64,000 nucleotides of DNA, taken from contig NZ_CP040094.1 in NCBI RefSeq assembly GCF_013343235.1, positions 4,464,501-4,528,500 of the forward strand, in the 5' to 3' direction. Shown one piece after another: positions 8,401 through 16,938 of this stretch. The notes below the pieces were generated by a model. The model saw only the letters and a list, made by a program, of their open reading frames with translations. It was not told where the DNA came from and searched no databases. Made by a program: the position numbers and the translations under genes. The DNA comes from Nostoc sp. TCL240-02 (lineage in GTDB: Bacteria > Cyanobacteriota > Cyanobacteriia > Cyanobacteriales > Nostocaceae). Positions within the stretch are counted from its first letter, which is position 1; each line of letters begins with the position of its first letter.

Positions 8401-9255
8401 TTACGCTGTGACTAACTCCGTTCTCTCCAGCAGCCGTTGCAATTTATCGCCAGTTAGCTGTTCTAACGGCTGATCTAAAAAATATTCCTCAAAAATGGAT
8501 TTACCATCAGTAGACACGTCCATCATCGACAATGAACGCACAGCATCAAACACCGAGTTAGAATACTGCTGCTGGACTGAATAACGCCTCTTCACCCACC
8601 AGTTGCCGTCAGTGCATCCGACTTGCCCCAGTTTCACGCCGTTGTTGTTGTAAATGCCATCATCGAGAATTTCAAACCCGTAATTCTGGCACTCGTTGAA
8701 GATATGCGCCATGATTTGGTTTTCAGTAGAAGAGGAAAGCATGGGCGCAGAGGAGCGGAGGGGCAGAGGAGAAAGCTGTTGTAGATTTTTCCCCTCTGCA
8801 CCCCTGCTCCCTTGCACCTCTGCTTCTTGGACTGGCAGTGTGCCATCTTTGTAGTGAGTGCAGATGAAGCCATCGCAACGCATTAGAGTGTTGGCACGAA
8901 ATACTTCTTTATCGTTGACCATAACTACCCAGCGTTGCGTTAAGTGGTTATCGTCATGGCTGATGCTGGCTATCAGTTGATTACCAGCGTAATATTCGTA
9001 ATCAGAAAACGAGATTTCGACTATTCTGAGGGGTTTAGGAGCGATCGCTTGGGCTTGGTCAGCGATGAAGTGGGCGAGGGCTTGGTTGTCAACTTTCTGA
9101 AGCTGGGTTGATTGGTGGGTGATGATTGCGTTTACCCAGGTGTCAGTCGCTCTTTTGTCCTCAGTGGGTGTTACGCCACGTTCGGCAGCGATTCTTTTGA
9201 GGCGGGGGAGGGTGTAATGCGAAAGGGCTTGCTGTGTGTAGGTTGAATGGGTCAT
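8401..9255 (-). CDS. Hypothetical protein with Rho-N/SAP-like N-terminus, carrying an in-frame repeat insertion
   Basis: I choose the ATG at 9255 (MTHSTYTQQALSHYTLPRLK); the frame runs further back to 9336 but that part reads as upstream DNA. Residues 10-48 (LSHYTLPRLKRIAAERGVTP, then TDTWVNAII) resemble the SAP/Rho N-terminal helical motif that binds nucleic acid. Residues about 143-176 (QGSRGAEGKNLQQLSPLPL and following) are encoded by a GC-rich intergenic-type inverted repeat at 8729-8827 sitting inside the gene without breaking the frame. The flanking parts look like ordinary protein. Function unknown. Confidence 0.6.
   Translation of the reverse strand: MTHSTYTQQALSHYTLPRLKRIAAERGVTPTEDKRATDTWVNAIITHQSTQLQKVDNQALAHFIADQAQAIAPKPLRIVEISFSDYEYYAGNQLIASISHDDNHLTQRWVVMVNDKEVFRANTLMRCDGFICTHYKDGTLPVQEAEVQGSRGAEGKNLQQLSPLPLRSSAPMLSSSTENQIMAHIFNECQNYGFEILDDGIYNNNGVKLGQVGCTDGNWWVKRRYSVQQQYSNSVFDAVRSLSMMDVSTDGKSIFEEYFLDQPLEQLTGDKLQRLLERTELVTA
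8729..8827. repeat. Intergenic-type hairpin repeat inside a coding sequence
   Basis: The arms GCAGAGGAGCGGAGGGGCAG (starting near 8747) and, after a short loop, CCCCTCTGCACCCCTGCTCC (8791-8810) are near-complementary. This GCAGAGGGGCAGAGG-style sequence is a repeat usually seen between cyanobacterial genes. Here it is translated as about 33 residues. Confidence 0.6.
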
Positions 9256-9424
9256 AATTGAAATCTCCGTAATACAAAAAAGGCGATCGCAATAGTTGTC
9301 CAGACCGTGGCGGTCGCCTTGAGTTTGGATGAACAAAAGGGCGTTGTGTTAGTAGCACGACGCTCTTTTGCTTTGAGTTTGAATCTCATTTCAGTTCAGC
9401 GAAGCTGAAACTCATACTTATCAG

Positions 9425-9440
9425 CTTACTAGTACCACTT
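9425..9440. promoter_or_regulatory. Operator-like site 3 of the XRE gene
   Basis: CTTACTAGTACCACTT matches the two sites in front of the same gene at 12 or more positions and lies 15 bases beyond its stop codon. Confidence 0.4.
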
Positions 9441-9454
9441 ATAAAAATCAAGTA

Positions 9455-9736
9455 CTAATTAGGAGATATAATTTTGGGTGAGCCAAAAATTTCTTGCACA
9501 TCATGTTCAAGTACCTGACAAATATACCTAAGCAATTGAAAAGAAACGTTTTGTGGAGCTTTTGGCATATTAGGATTCTCTAAAAGCTGAATATATTGCT
9601 GAGAAACTTTATAATCAAACCGCCCTTGAATTTCTTCGGCAAGTGAACGCCTAGAGAGCTTTCCACGCATTTGCTTCAACTTTTCTCCAAAGGCTGGTTT
9701 CCACGCGACAGTCGTAATTAAATCTAGTTCCAACAT
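9455..9736 (-). CDS. XRE-like helix-turn-helix regulator
   Basis: A small DNA-binding protein. From the ATG at 9736 (MLELDLITTVAWKPAFGEKL) it has 93 residues, with a helix-turn-helix around LSRRSLAEEIQ, VSQQYIQLLE and a C-terminal helix ending VLEHDVQEIFGSP. The frame can start at 9772, but the shorter start leaves an operator-like inverted pair (9745-9802) fully upstream. The product has the same layout as the XRE protein at 34221-34511. It probably represses itself through the three related sites. Confidence 0.65.
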   Translation of the reverse strand: MLELDLITTVAWKPAFGEKLKQMRGKLSRRSLAEEIQGRFDYKVSQQYIQLLENPNMPKAPQNVSFQLLRYICQVLEHDVQEIFGSPKIISPN

Positions 9737-9744
9737 AATATATT

Positions 9745-9802
9745 CTTTACTAGTGTCACTTGACGCATTCATAATATAGTTGATAAAGTGATGCTAGTAA
9801 AG
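9745..9802. promoter_or_regulatory. Inverted operator-like pair upstream of XRE gene
   Basis: CTTTACTAGTGTCACTT (9745-9761) and AAGTGATGCTAGTAAAG (9786-9802) are inverted copies with two mismatches in 17, spaced 24 bases. They sit directly upstream of the XRE start, as expected of an autoregulatory operator. Confidence 0.5.
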
Positions 9803-10371
9803 AGTAAATCACTCACAGCAAAAGCTTTCCAAATATTTGGTAAAGCTAAACTTTTATGGCAATCACCTCAAAACTAAAAGCAACCGCCCAATGTGAAATT
9901 GTGCGATCCCTCAAATATGGTAGGTGAACTAACTTTATTACTAATTTATCGGTCTTCAGTTTTTAAACCTAAGAACTTTCATGAAGGCATGGTTATGATG
10001 CCCCGATATTTTACTGCGTTGAAATTTGAAGAAACTATAAATGTGATGGTGTTTCAAATATAAAAACGAGTTGAGATATCGTGCTGATGCCTCTATAGTC
10101 CCACAGCTTCAGCAAGGGGTTTCGAGGGGTATAAATTTACTTGCTGCTTTCTTTGTCCTAGCTATTCTGTTTGTGGGAACGCGGACTAAACACCAAAATT
10201 GATAAAGCAAAAAGGGTGATGACCGCAGATGCCAATATGAAATATGTAAACCAGCCAACGAAAAACCCCAACCTCAGCAAAAGGTTTGGGGAATAAACTT
10301 TAGTACGATTACATCCTTATCATGGCACAGCTTGATATTCGTTCAACTACTGTTCAGGCAAAGGTGGACTA
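9803..10371 (+). other. Intergenic region with a hydrophobic relic and a hairpin
   Basis: No complete gene is present. A plus-strand frame ending at the TGA near 10200 reads GINLLAAFFVLAILFVGTRT after a short hydrophilic lead-in. It looks like the last membrane helix of a transporter but has no start. CCCCAACCT (10266-10274) pairs with AGGTTTGGGG (10282-10291); on the minus strand the hairpin is followed by a T-run, so it could terminate leftward transcripts. Confidence 0.35.
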
Positions 10372-11337
10372 GTGAATAAACTACCACTTAAGCGCAAAAA
10401 AGCCACCTCTGTTACATCCAACGACTCAAAGCCATCCGCTAGTTCTGCTGAGGATACCTTTGATCCAGAAAATCCTGCTACAGCAACGATTACGGTTACT
10501 GCTGCTCAAGTGGAGGAGTTGACGCAAGAAGAACAAAGCCATCGCCTGTATTTGGAGCGAAAAGTCGAAAGAGCGTTTTTTGAAGTAGGTAAGGCGCTTA
10601 CGGAGTTACGCGATCGCAGATTATATCGCTCCACTCACAAAACGTTTGAAGAATATTGCAAGCAAAGGTTTGGTTACACACGGATAGCAGCCAGCTACAA
10701 GATTGCCGCAGCGACAGTCATGGACAATTTGTTAACCAATAGTTTACAAAAAGAGGAAATAGCTACGGATGAATTACAGACTCCAAAAATGTTAACCAAT
10801 GGTTTACAAATTCTGCCAAATAATGAACGTCAAGTACGCCCTTTGGTTTCTTTAGAGCCAGAAGTGCAAAGAGAAGCTTGGCAGAAGGCAGTGGAGGAAG
10901 CGGGTGGTAAAGTTCCAAGTGGTAGGATTGTGAAGAATGTGGTGCAGCGCATTATTGAGCGAACCAAAGTACCCAACACCTACCAGCTAGGCGAAGTCTG
11001 TCAAATTCTTGCAAAGGACAACCCAGAACTCAGAGGTAAAGGTGGATGCTGGGGTATAGTCAACCATGTTGGTGAGTTCAGTTGTACAGTCACAATGTGG
11101 GATGGACAGTACACCGTCAGAATCGACCACCTAAAGCCACTGAACTACCTGGAATCGGAATGTCAGCAGATGCAGGTAATTTGCGATCGCATCAGTAGGT
11201 TACGGGACAGTGGCAAGCTAGAAGCACCAGCAGAGGCAGTTTTGAAATGTTTGGGAGAGTTGAAGCGCTCCTATTTGAACCAGTTTGAAGAAGAGCTTTT
11301 GAGTTTCATTGAACAGAAATGCCAAGTTGAGGATTAG
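10372..11337 (+). CDS. ParB-like/plasmid-type DNA-binding protein
   Basis: A 321-residue protein starting at GTG. After a Ser/Thr-rich leader, residues 58-120 read EVGKALTELRDRRLYRSTHK, FEEYCKQRFGYTR, ASYKIAAA. This is the pattern of helix-turn-helix proteins found on plasmids, phages and integrative elements. It is followed by ILPNNERQVRPLVSLEPEVQ and AWQKAVEEAGGKVPSGRIVK, the same order as in ParB-like or replication-accessory proteins of this type. The C-terminal 120 residues are unfamiliar. Partition, regulation or replication control are all possible; this gene is one reason to suspect a plasmid or island. Confidence 0.6.
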   Translation: MNKLPLKRKKATSVTSNDSKPSASSAEDTFDPENPATATITVTAAQVEELTQEEQSHRLYLERKVERAFFEVGKALTELRDRRLYRSTHKTFEEYCKQRFGYTRIAASYKIAAATVMDNLLTNSLQKEEIATDELQTPKMLTNGLQILPNNERQVRPLVSLEPEVQREAWQKAVEEAGGKVPSGRIVKNVVQRIIERTKVPNTYQLGEVCQILAKDNPELRGKGGCWGIVNHVGEFSCTVTMWDGQYTVRIDHLKPLNYLESECQQMQVICDRISRLRDSGKLEAPAEAVLKCLGELKRSYLNQFEEELLSFIEQKCQVED

Positions 11338-11390
11338 TCGAGACAAACTTTCCTATTCAAAATTCGTAATTCGTAGTTTTGCACTTCCTG

Positions 11391-12896
11391 CTAGTAAGTT
11401 TGCGGTTCGGCAAGTGAGTTTAAGAGACGGTACTTGCGGCTCGTTGCGCCGACGTATTGCAGTCGAGGACGAATCAGAACATTGTTGCTTTTCTGCTCTA
11501 AGGACTGGGCGATCCATCCTGCAATCCGTCCGGCGACGTACATCGGTACAGCCAAGTCATTAGGCAATCCAAGCAGGCGGTAGGTAAGTCCGGCATAGAG
11601 GTCTGCATTTGGTTCAACCCCATGCAGTGAGTAAGGCTCCATCGCCTTAACAATAGCTTCAATGATAGCGAGTCCGTGGGTGTCTCTGCGCTCCCAACTG
11701 AGACTGCGGGCAGCTTCACGAAAGTGACGGACGCGGGGATCTTCGGTTCGATATACCCGATGCCCAAAGCCCATCACAGGCTGATTTCTTTCCAGGCAGT
11801 TACGCACATAGGCTTCGGCGTTTTCTGGTGTGCCGACTGCATCAATCAGTTCAAGAGCTCGCTCGGTTGCACCACCATGCAAAGATCCTGAGAAGGCTGC
11901 AATGGCGGCGGTGATTGCTGCATAAAGGTTTGCCTTGCATCCGATCGCAACACGAGCCGCAAACGCTGAAGCATTTAAGCCATGCTCCGCGTGTGCAATA
12001 AGATCCTTGTCCACGAAGCGGACTGCACTGGGTGACGGCTCTTCTCCAAACAGCATATAGAGAAAGTTTTTAGCGTGTGAAAAGGTTAAATGGGGCGCTA
12101 TAGGTTCCCGTCCACTGCGGATTGCATGATGAGTGGCAACCAGTGTTGGGATTTGTGCGATCAGACGAAGCCCAGAGCGCATGGCTGCTTCTTGCGACTC
12201 GTCTTGACCATTGCACGCCAGCGCACCTAAGGCAGAGATGCCGGTTCGCAAGACTTCCATCGGATGGGTGTGAGCAAGCATCCGCACAAGATCAACGATC
12301 GCCGCAGGTAGCTCACGGTGTAATCGAAGCTCCTCTTGAAAGGCTGCGAGGGTGGGGGCATCAGGCAGTTGCCCATTGAGTAACAGCCATGCTGTCTCCT
12401 CGAACGAAGACTGTTCCACTAAATCGTGAATATTGTAGCCGCGATGTTCAAGCACGCCTCTTTCGCCATCGATGTTTGTAATTGTGCTGCGCTCAATGTA
12501 GACACCTTCTAACCCGCGATGCACTGTGACGGTCGTTGGCTTAATCCCAGGGGTGACGGTAGGTGCTGACTTTGCACCCTCATCAGTGTGAGTCGTGTGC
12601 GTCTGGGCGAACTCTCGAATCGCGCTAACTGAATGGAGCTGTAACATAATCTGGTCAGTAATTTTCGTCCCCAGCTCGGTTTCCAGGGCAATCATCAGCG
12701 TCACATGGCTCAGTGAGTCCCATTCCCGGATTGATTGATACATTAAGTCGTTGTTGATGCGTTCAATATTAATCCCAAGTACGCGGGCGATCAGCGAGTC
12801 TACGGTGGTGATGATTTCTACTCCTTCTGGTGCGATCGCCATCTGATCTTTCGATGAGATAAGATCATGGCGGAGGTGTAAATCTAATTCATTCAT
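11391..12896 (-). CDS. Acyl-carrier-protein/citrate-synthase fusion enzyme
   Basis: A 501-residue two-domain protein. Residues about 25-95 form an acyl/peptidyl carrier domain with the phosphopantetheine serine in SIREWDSLSHVTLM. After a Thr-rich linker, residues about 125-501 are a full citrate synthase: GLEGVYIERSTITNIDGERG, HRGYNIHDL, EHGLNASAFAARV (catalytic His), SLHGGATERAL, MGFGHRVYRTEDPR (catalytic His), EPNADLYAGLTYRLLG (catalytic Asp) and RPRLQYVG. All three expected catalytic residues are present, so an active condensing enzyme is likely. An ACP joined to citrate synthase is not an arrangement I know. It starts 6 bases after the adenylation gene and its ribosome-binding site (AAGGA) overlaps that stop, so the two are coupled. 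The DNA looks more GC-rich than the neighbours, suggesting transfer. Confidence 0.85.
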   Translation of the reverse strand: MNELDLHLRHDLISSKDQMAIAPEGVEIITTVDSLIARVLGINIERINNDLMYQSIREWDSLSHVTLMIALETELGTKITDQIMLQLHSVSAIREFAQTHTTHTDEGAKSAPTVTPGIKPTTVTVHRGLEGVYIERSTITNIDGERGVLEHRGYNIHDLVEQSSFEETAWLLLNGQLPDAPTLAAFQEELRLHRELPAAIVDLVRMLAHTHPMEVLRTGISALGALACNGQDESQEAAMRSGLRLIAQIPTLVATHHAIRSGREPIAPHLTFSHAKNFLYMLFGEEPSPSAVRFVDKDLIAHAEHGLNASAFAARVAIGCKANLYAAITAAIAAFSGSLHGGATERALELIDAVGTPENAEAYVRNCLERNQPVMGFGHRVYRTEDPRVRHFREAARSLSWERRDTHGLAIIEAIVKAMEPYSLHGVEPNADLYAGLTYRLLGLPNDLAVPMYVAGRIAGWIAQSLEQKSNNVLIRPRLQYVGATSRKYRLLNSLAEPQTY

Positions 12897-12902
12897 CAGT
12901 AT

Positions 12903-14594
12903 TTATCCTTGACGATTAGGTTCATGAGTTAAGTATTCTTTGAGCCATTGTCGCAAAGCTTTGCGGTCAACCTTGCCGTTGCCATTAAGCGGCATATCGT
13001 CAAGGATGAAAATTGAGCGTGGCATGATATAGTTCGGCAAATACTGTGCTGCAATAGCACTCAGTTTTGACGAATCAGCAACACCAGAAACGACGGCAAC
13101 AATGAAGTCAGGCTGGTGTTCGTCGGGCCACGGCAGCGCAACTGCCTCGATGCAGCCTACACGACGGAGAACTGCCTCGATTTCGCCAAGCTCAATCCGA
13201 TACCCACTGACCTTTACCTGCTGATCGCTGCGACCGAGGTAAACATAATGATCTCCTCGACGGATGACGAGATCTCCTGTCCGATAGTACCTGCGGGTCG
13301 TTACCTCCGATGTTTGTTTTTCAAAGAAGCGCGTAGCTGTCAATTCCGGATCGCGCCAGTACTCAGGCGAGGTCTGCGGTCCTGATACACAGAGTTCGCC
13401 AACTTCGCCTGGTGCAACCTCACGGAGTGAGGCATCAACCACCAGGGGCGACAAACCGGGGTATACCTCACCAATGGGAACTAGATCGTGTACGCATTCC
13501 GCAGGCGAAGTTACGGAATTCCACCTATAAGCTGCACAGGCAATGGTGAGTTCTGTAGGCCCATAGAGATTCTCAATGATTGATTGCGGAGCGGCCGCCT
13601 GCCACGCCTCTGCGATCGCGCGGGGTAGTCCTTCGCCACAGAAGAGGCTCCAACGCAAGCTCGGCATAATGCCGGGAGTCAGTGCGCCACGTTTAATTAG
13701 TAGTGCTGCAACCGAGGGAACCGAGAAGTACACCGTGATCTGATGTTCTTCAAGGAAGCGGAAGGGTGCAAGAAGTTCGATCGGTTGCATCGAACATACG
13801 CAAGCACCACTCTCCCACGCCATAAACAGATCGAACACCGATAGGTCAAAGGTTTGGTCGAAGGTCTGAGTGAGTCGATCGGCAGGTGTCAGCCCGTAAC
13901 GCGCCAGGTTCACATTTAAGAAGGCACGAACATTGGCATGGGTGATGGGTACTCCCTTCGGAATTCCACTGCTGCCTGAAGTAAAGAGAAGGTATGCTAG
14001 ATCATCGGGTGCGATCGCTGGCAGGGTCGATAAAGGCGAAGTTTTTGCGAGATCCTGGCGATCAAACACCAGTCCAGACAGGGTACTTTGCACTTCCTGT
14101 CTATTTGTAGCTGGCAGCAGGATCGCTGGCTGGTGGGGCAATCCCCGCAGCAACCCAGGCAGCTGCGGCAAGGACTCGTTGTCAACAAGCAGAGCATCCA
14201 GGTCAGCCTGCTCGATCATAGCGCGTGTGCGCTCCAGAGGAAACTTGGGGTTCAATGGGACAAACGCCGCACCTGCAAAGAGACTGGCTAGAACTCCCAG
14301 ATATGAGGTTTCACTGCGGTAGGCAAAGATACCGATGCGGTAAGGGCGACCCTCGGCGGCGGCGACAAGGCACGCAGCCCAGCGACGAGCCGTGTCAGCG
14401 ACCTCAGCATAAGTATAGATACGTTTTCCGAGGGACAAGGCCGCATGGTGCGGGAGGCGATCAGCATGATGAAGAAAGCCGGCACGTAGACTGTGTACAT
14501 CGGGCAACTGGGTACTACTTGAAAATGAAGAGTCCGCTTGAGCATCAACTAAAATCAGCTTTTTCATATCAATTTGAATAGAAAACTCGCTCAT
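12903..14594 (-). CDS. Free-standing amino-acid adenylation enzyme (NRPS A-domain type)
   Basis: An ANL-superfamily ligase of 563 residues from the ATG at 14594. Core motifs are LLFTSGSSGIPKGVPITH (A3), TFDLSVFDLFMAWESGAC (A4), NLYGPTELTIACAAY (A5), YRTGDLVIRRGDHYVYLGR (A7/A8) and MPLNGNGKVDRKAL with the A10 lysine. There is no condensation or carrier domain, so it must act on a separate carrier, most simply the one fused to the downstream citrate synthase. The Asp of the A4 motif that binds an alpha-amino group is present, which favours an amino acid substrate; identity cannot be predicted by eye. It lies 50 bases downstream of the Fec-type ATPase gene. GC-rich like its partner. Confidence 0.85.
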   Translation of the reverse strand: MSEFSIQIDMKKLILVDAQADSSFSSSTQLPDVHSLRAGFLHHADRLPHHAALSLGKRIYTYAEVADTARRWAACLVAAAEGRPYRIGIFAYRSETSYLGVLASLFAGAAFVPLNPKFPLERTRAMIEQADLDALLVDNESLPQLPGLLRGLPHQPAILLPATNRQEVQSTLSGLVFDRQDLAKTSPLSTLPAIAPDDLAYLLFTSGSSGIPKGVPITHANVRAFLNVNLARYGLTPADRLTQTFDQTFDLSVFDLFMAWESGACVCSMQPIELLAPFRFLEEHQITVYFSVPSVAALLIKRGALTPGIMPSLRWSLFCGEGLPRAIAEAWQAAAPQSIIENLYGPTELTIACAAYRWNSVTSPAECVHDLVPIGEVYPGLSPLVVDASLREVAPGEVGELCVSGPQTSPEYWRDPELTATRFFEKQTSEVTTRRYYRTGDLVIRRGDHYVYLGRSDQQVKVSGYRIELGEIEAVLRRVGCIEAVALPWPDEHQPDFIVAVVSGVADSSKLSAIAAQYLPNYIMPRSIFILDDMPLNGNGKVDRKALRQWLKEYLTHEPNRQG

Positions 14595-14644
14595 AATCAC
14601 TTGAGTTCGATGTCAGAAAAAGTCTTTAAACTAGGCACAGGGGT

Positions 14645-15460
14645 TTATGGATCTTGCGTTAGACGATAGCGATCCCGACCCAAAGGAACACACCAAGGTT
14701 TACCCGTTACTGGATCTGGTACAATTCGACAAGCTAATCCAAACACGTCCTGCACCATTTCTTCTGTCATTACATCTGCTGGATTTCCATAACCCATAAC
14801 AGCGCCATCGCGTAAAGCTACTAAGTGATGAGCATAACGACACGCCTGATTCAGGTCATGCAACACCATGACAATTGTCCGCCCCTCAAGTTGATTCAAA
14901 TCCCACAGTAATTCCAGCACCTCCACTTGATGCGCTAAATCTAAGAAAGTAGTCGGCTCATCCAATAATAAAATTTTTGTATCTTGTGCTAAAGTCATAG
15001 CTATCCAAGCACGTTGCCTCTGTCCACCAGAGAGGGTATCTACGGCTCTATTAGCTAATTCGTTAAGGTCTGTAGTTGTTAATGCTTTGCGGACTTGAAG
15101 CTCATCTTCAGCAGTCCAAGATTGAAACCAATTATGTTGATATGGATAACGACCTTGGGCTACCAAATCTCGCACAGTCAATCCTTCTGGTGCAGATGGC
15201 CCTTGAGGAAGAATACCAAGTTGCTGTGCAACTTTGGTTGTTGACTGTCGAAAGATATCAGCACCATTGAGATATACAGTACCAATATGGGGTTTGAGTA
15301 ATCTAGCCAAACCCCGCAGGAGAGTAGATTTACCACAGCCATTAGGGCCGACTAGAGCAGTAATTTGTCCTGTGGGAATCAACAGGTTAAGACCGAATAT
15401 GACGGGTTTGCCGTCGTAAGCGAGGCTCAGATGTTGGGTTTCAAGGACTGTGTTCTCCAT
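14645..15460 (-). CDS. fecE-like: Iron-siderophore ABC transporter ATPase (FecE/FhuC type)
   Basis: The ATP-binding subunit of a metallophore importer, about 272 residues from the ATG at 15460 ([17 protein letters not shown]). Upstream in-frame codons look non-coding. Walker [10 protein letters not shown], signature [10 protein letters not shown], Walker B ILLLDEPT and the H-loop in VLHDLNQ are all intact. [17 protein letters not shown] C-terminal phrasing fits FecE/FepC proteins. Its probable partners are the permeases at 24590-26643, 9 kb away. It is first in a minus-strand unit with the adenylation enzyme and the ACP/citrate-synthase fusion, which ties uptake to biosynthesis. Confidence 0.88.
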   Translation of the reverse strand: MENTVLETQHLSLAYDGKPVIFGLNLLIPTGQITALVGPNGCGKSTLLRGLARLLKPHIGTVYLNGADIFRQSTTKVAQQLGILPQGPSAPEGLTVRDLVAQGRYPYQHNWFQSWTAEDELQVRKALTTTDLNELANRAVDTLSGGQRQRAWIAMTLAQDTKILLLDEPTTFLDLAHQVEVLELLWDLNQLEGRTIVMVLHDLNQACRYAHHLVALRDGAVMGYGNPADVMTEEMVQDVFGLACRIVPDPVTGKPWCVPLGRDRYRLTQDP

Positions 15461-15769
15461 AGGGCTGATTGCAAGGATAATTGGTCTGAAAGTGTGTAAT
15501 GGCGTGTGTGGAGGCTTTGTGGCTTCTGCTGGCGGATGGCTTTCTTTTTTAACTGTGGAGTCATCACATACCAAGAGTTTCTTTCAAGTTAGCGATCGCC
15601 CTTTAGGATAAATATGTAAATCATATTGCGATGATATATTACCAAGAATATTGGGTACTTAGTCCTGCACTTAGTAAAGAAACTCTAACAAAAGACTTGG
15701 GTAAACATACATTAGTACTTTCCCAGAGGATCGCGATCGTAGGGCGGGGTAGTGTATGCTCTCCCCACA
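15461..15769. other. Promoter region of the ATPase operon, with a 90-bp repeat
   Basis: No gene is supported here. Bases 15639-15730 resemble 17784-17873 (both begin TTACCAA, share ACAAAAGA and GTACTTTCCCAGA, roughly three quarters identical). The shared part reads as KETLTKDLG and KDTLTKDLG, with mostly synonymous changes, so it may be the remains of a duplicated coding segment. Any promoter of the minus-strand operon should lie here. Confidence 0.5.
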
Positions 15770-16015
15770 CTAGCTATTTACTAGTGCTTTTTTAGCAGAT
15801 TTTAACTGCTTCCAAAGGTGGTGAATTTGTTTATAAGCTTCTTCTGGAGAAATTTTCCCAGCAGTTTGCAGACTAGATATGTAGTTTACCCGTTGTGAAA
15901 ACTCTTGCAGATGTGCATTAAATGCCAAATACTCTGGCTTGAATTGTCCATAATATGGACTACGTGGATAAAGAAAATCACATATTTCCGAAAGAAAATC
16001 TGAGTTTTTATTCAT
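15770..16015 (-). CDS. Small conserved cyanobacterial protein (DUF7219-like)
   Basis: An 81-residue soluble protein, MNKNSDFLSEICDFLYPRSP, then YYGQFKPEYLAFNAHLQEFS and GKISPEEAYKQIHHLWKQLK. I recall proteins of this sort as conserved in cyanobacteria under a DUF7219-type name, function unknown. The open frame extends 15 bases further to a GTG, but the ATG at 16015 matches the usual N-terminus. It sits between the hydrolase-like gene and the ATPase operon on the same strand. Confidence 0.6.
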   Translation of the reverse strand: MNKNSDFLSEICDFLYPRSPYYGQFKPEYLAFNAHLQEFSQRVNYISSLQTAGKISPEEAYKQIHHLWKQLKSAKKALVNS

Positions 16016-16185
16016 AGGAATATGGTACACATGAGGTTTAAATGTAGCGGAAAAATTCTATGTTTAAAATTCGCCTTAGTAAGCAAAATATTTTACACTA
16101 ATATGCTGAATGAAACTAATGAAATATTCCAAATAATTACATCAAAAATTTATCAGTGTATATATACACCTCAAAATAATACTTG

Positions 16186-16938
16186 TTAATTTGCCAGATT
16201 TCGGGAAACTAATGGAGATGTCAGAATTGGTCTTAGGTAATATCGCTGCCAAAAATTCAACATTTGTTCGCAGACTTTTTGAGGATAAAAGTAGTGAAAA
16301 AAATGATAGCCTTGAGGACATTGCCAGAGATGATCTTCAGGTTTAAACCCTTTTAACCAGCCTGTTAATGCAGGTGAATTAACAATGGGATCATTCTTGC
16401 TACCACATATCATCATGGGCATAGAAACTCCGCCTTTAGGTAACTCCATTAACTTGAAAAGAGAGTGCGAAAGAGGGGATTGTTCTAAATCTCTACATAA
16501 CACAGCCATTAACTTTTTAGTAGTATTATGGGGTTGCTCGCCAAAGAGATGACGAACACTGCTTGCTAAAACTTGCTCACGACTCATAGTAAATACTTGT
16601 CTTTGTAGATAATAGTTGACATGCCAAGTATTAGCAGGTTGAGAAGCTACAGCCAATAAGACTAGGGATTGCACTTTTTGGGGATAGCGACGAGCAACGC
16701 TTAAGGCGATGGCACCACCAGCACCATGACCTGCTAAATGTATAGGATGAGAATACTGTCCTAAAAATTCATCCACCAAATCTACAGCTTCATCTATAGA
16801 ACTACCTTCATCTTTGTAGTGGCAATATTCCCATTGAGCCACATTCACGTACTGCGATATGTATCTTAGTAATGGTCGATCAAAACGCTGCAATACATGA
16901 CTAGAACTGATCCAAAGAACATCGATATCATCTGACAT
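16186..16938 (-). CDS. Alpha/beta-hydrolase fold protein lacking the nucleophilic serine
   Basis: A 250-residue protein with the alpha/beta-hydrolase pattern. The nucleophile elbow reads HLAGHGAGGAIALSVARRYP around residue 75, so the usual GxSxG is GHGAG with glycine in place of serine. SLVLLAVAS, an Asp in MICGSKNDPIV and a His in CPQGYHFFHYF follow at the normal positions of the other triad residues. The ATG at 16938 follows a good ribosome-binding site (GAGAG). Location next to siderophore genes would suit a thioesterase or a ferri-siderophore esterase, but without the serine it may be a binding protein or use other chemistry. Confidence 0.7.
   Translation of the reverse strand: MSDDIDVLWISSSHVLQRFDRPLLRYISQYVNVAQWEYCHYKDEGSSIDEAVDLVDEFLGQYSHPIHLAGHGAGGAIALSVARRYPQKVQSLVLLAVASQPANTWHVNYYLQRQVFTMSREQVLASSVRHLFGEQPHNTTKKLMAVLCRDLEQSPLSHSLFKLMELPKGGVSMPMMICGSKNDPIVNSPALTGWLKGFKPEDHLWQCPQGYHFFHYFYPQKVCEQMLNFWQRYYLRPILTSPLVSRNLAN

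Noticed and set aside
9803..10371. Membrane protein gene near 10.1-10.2 kb
   Set aside because: The hydrophobic frame has no start and is preceded by a stop; at most the tail of a lost gene.
12122..14581. Several plus-strand frames inside the citrate-synthase and adenylation genes
   Set aside because: GC-rich DNA opens spurious frames; the minus-strand proteins carry complete family motifs.
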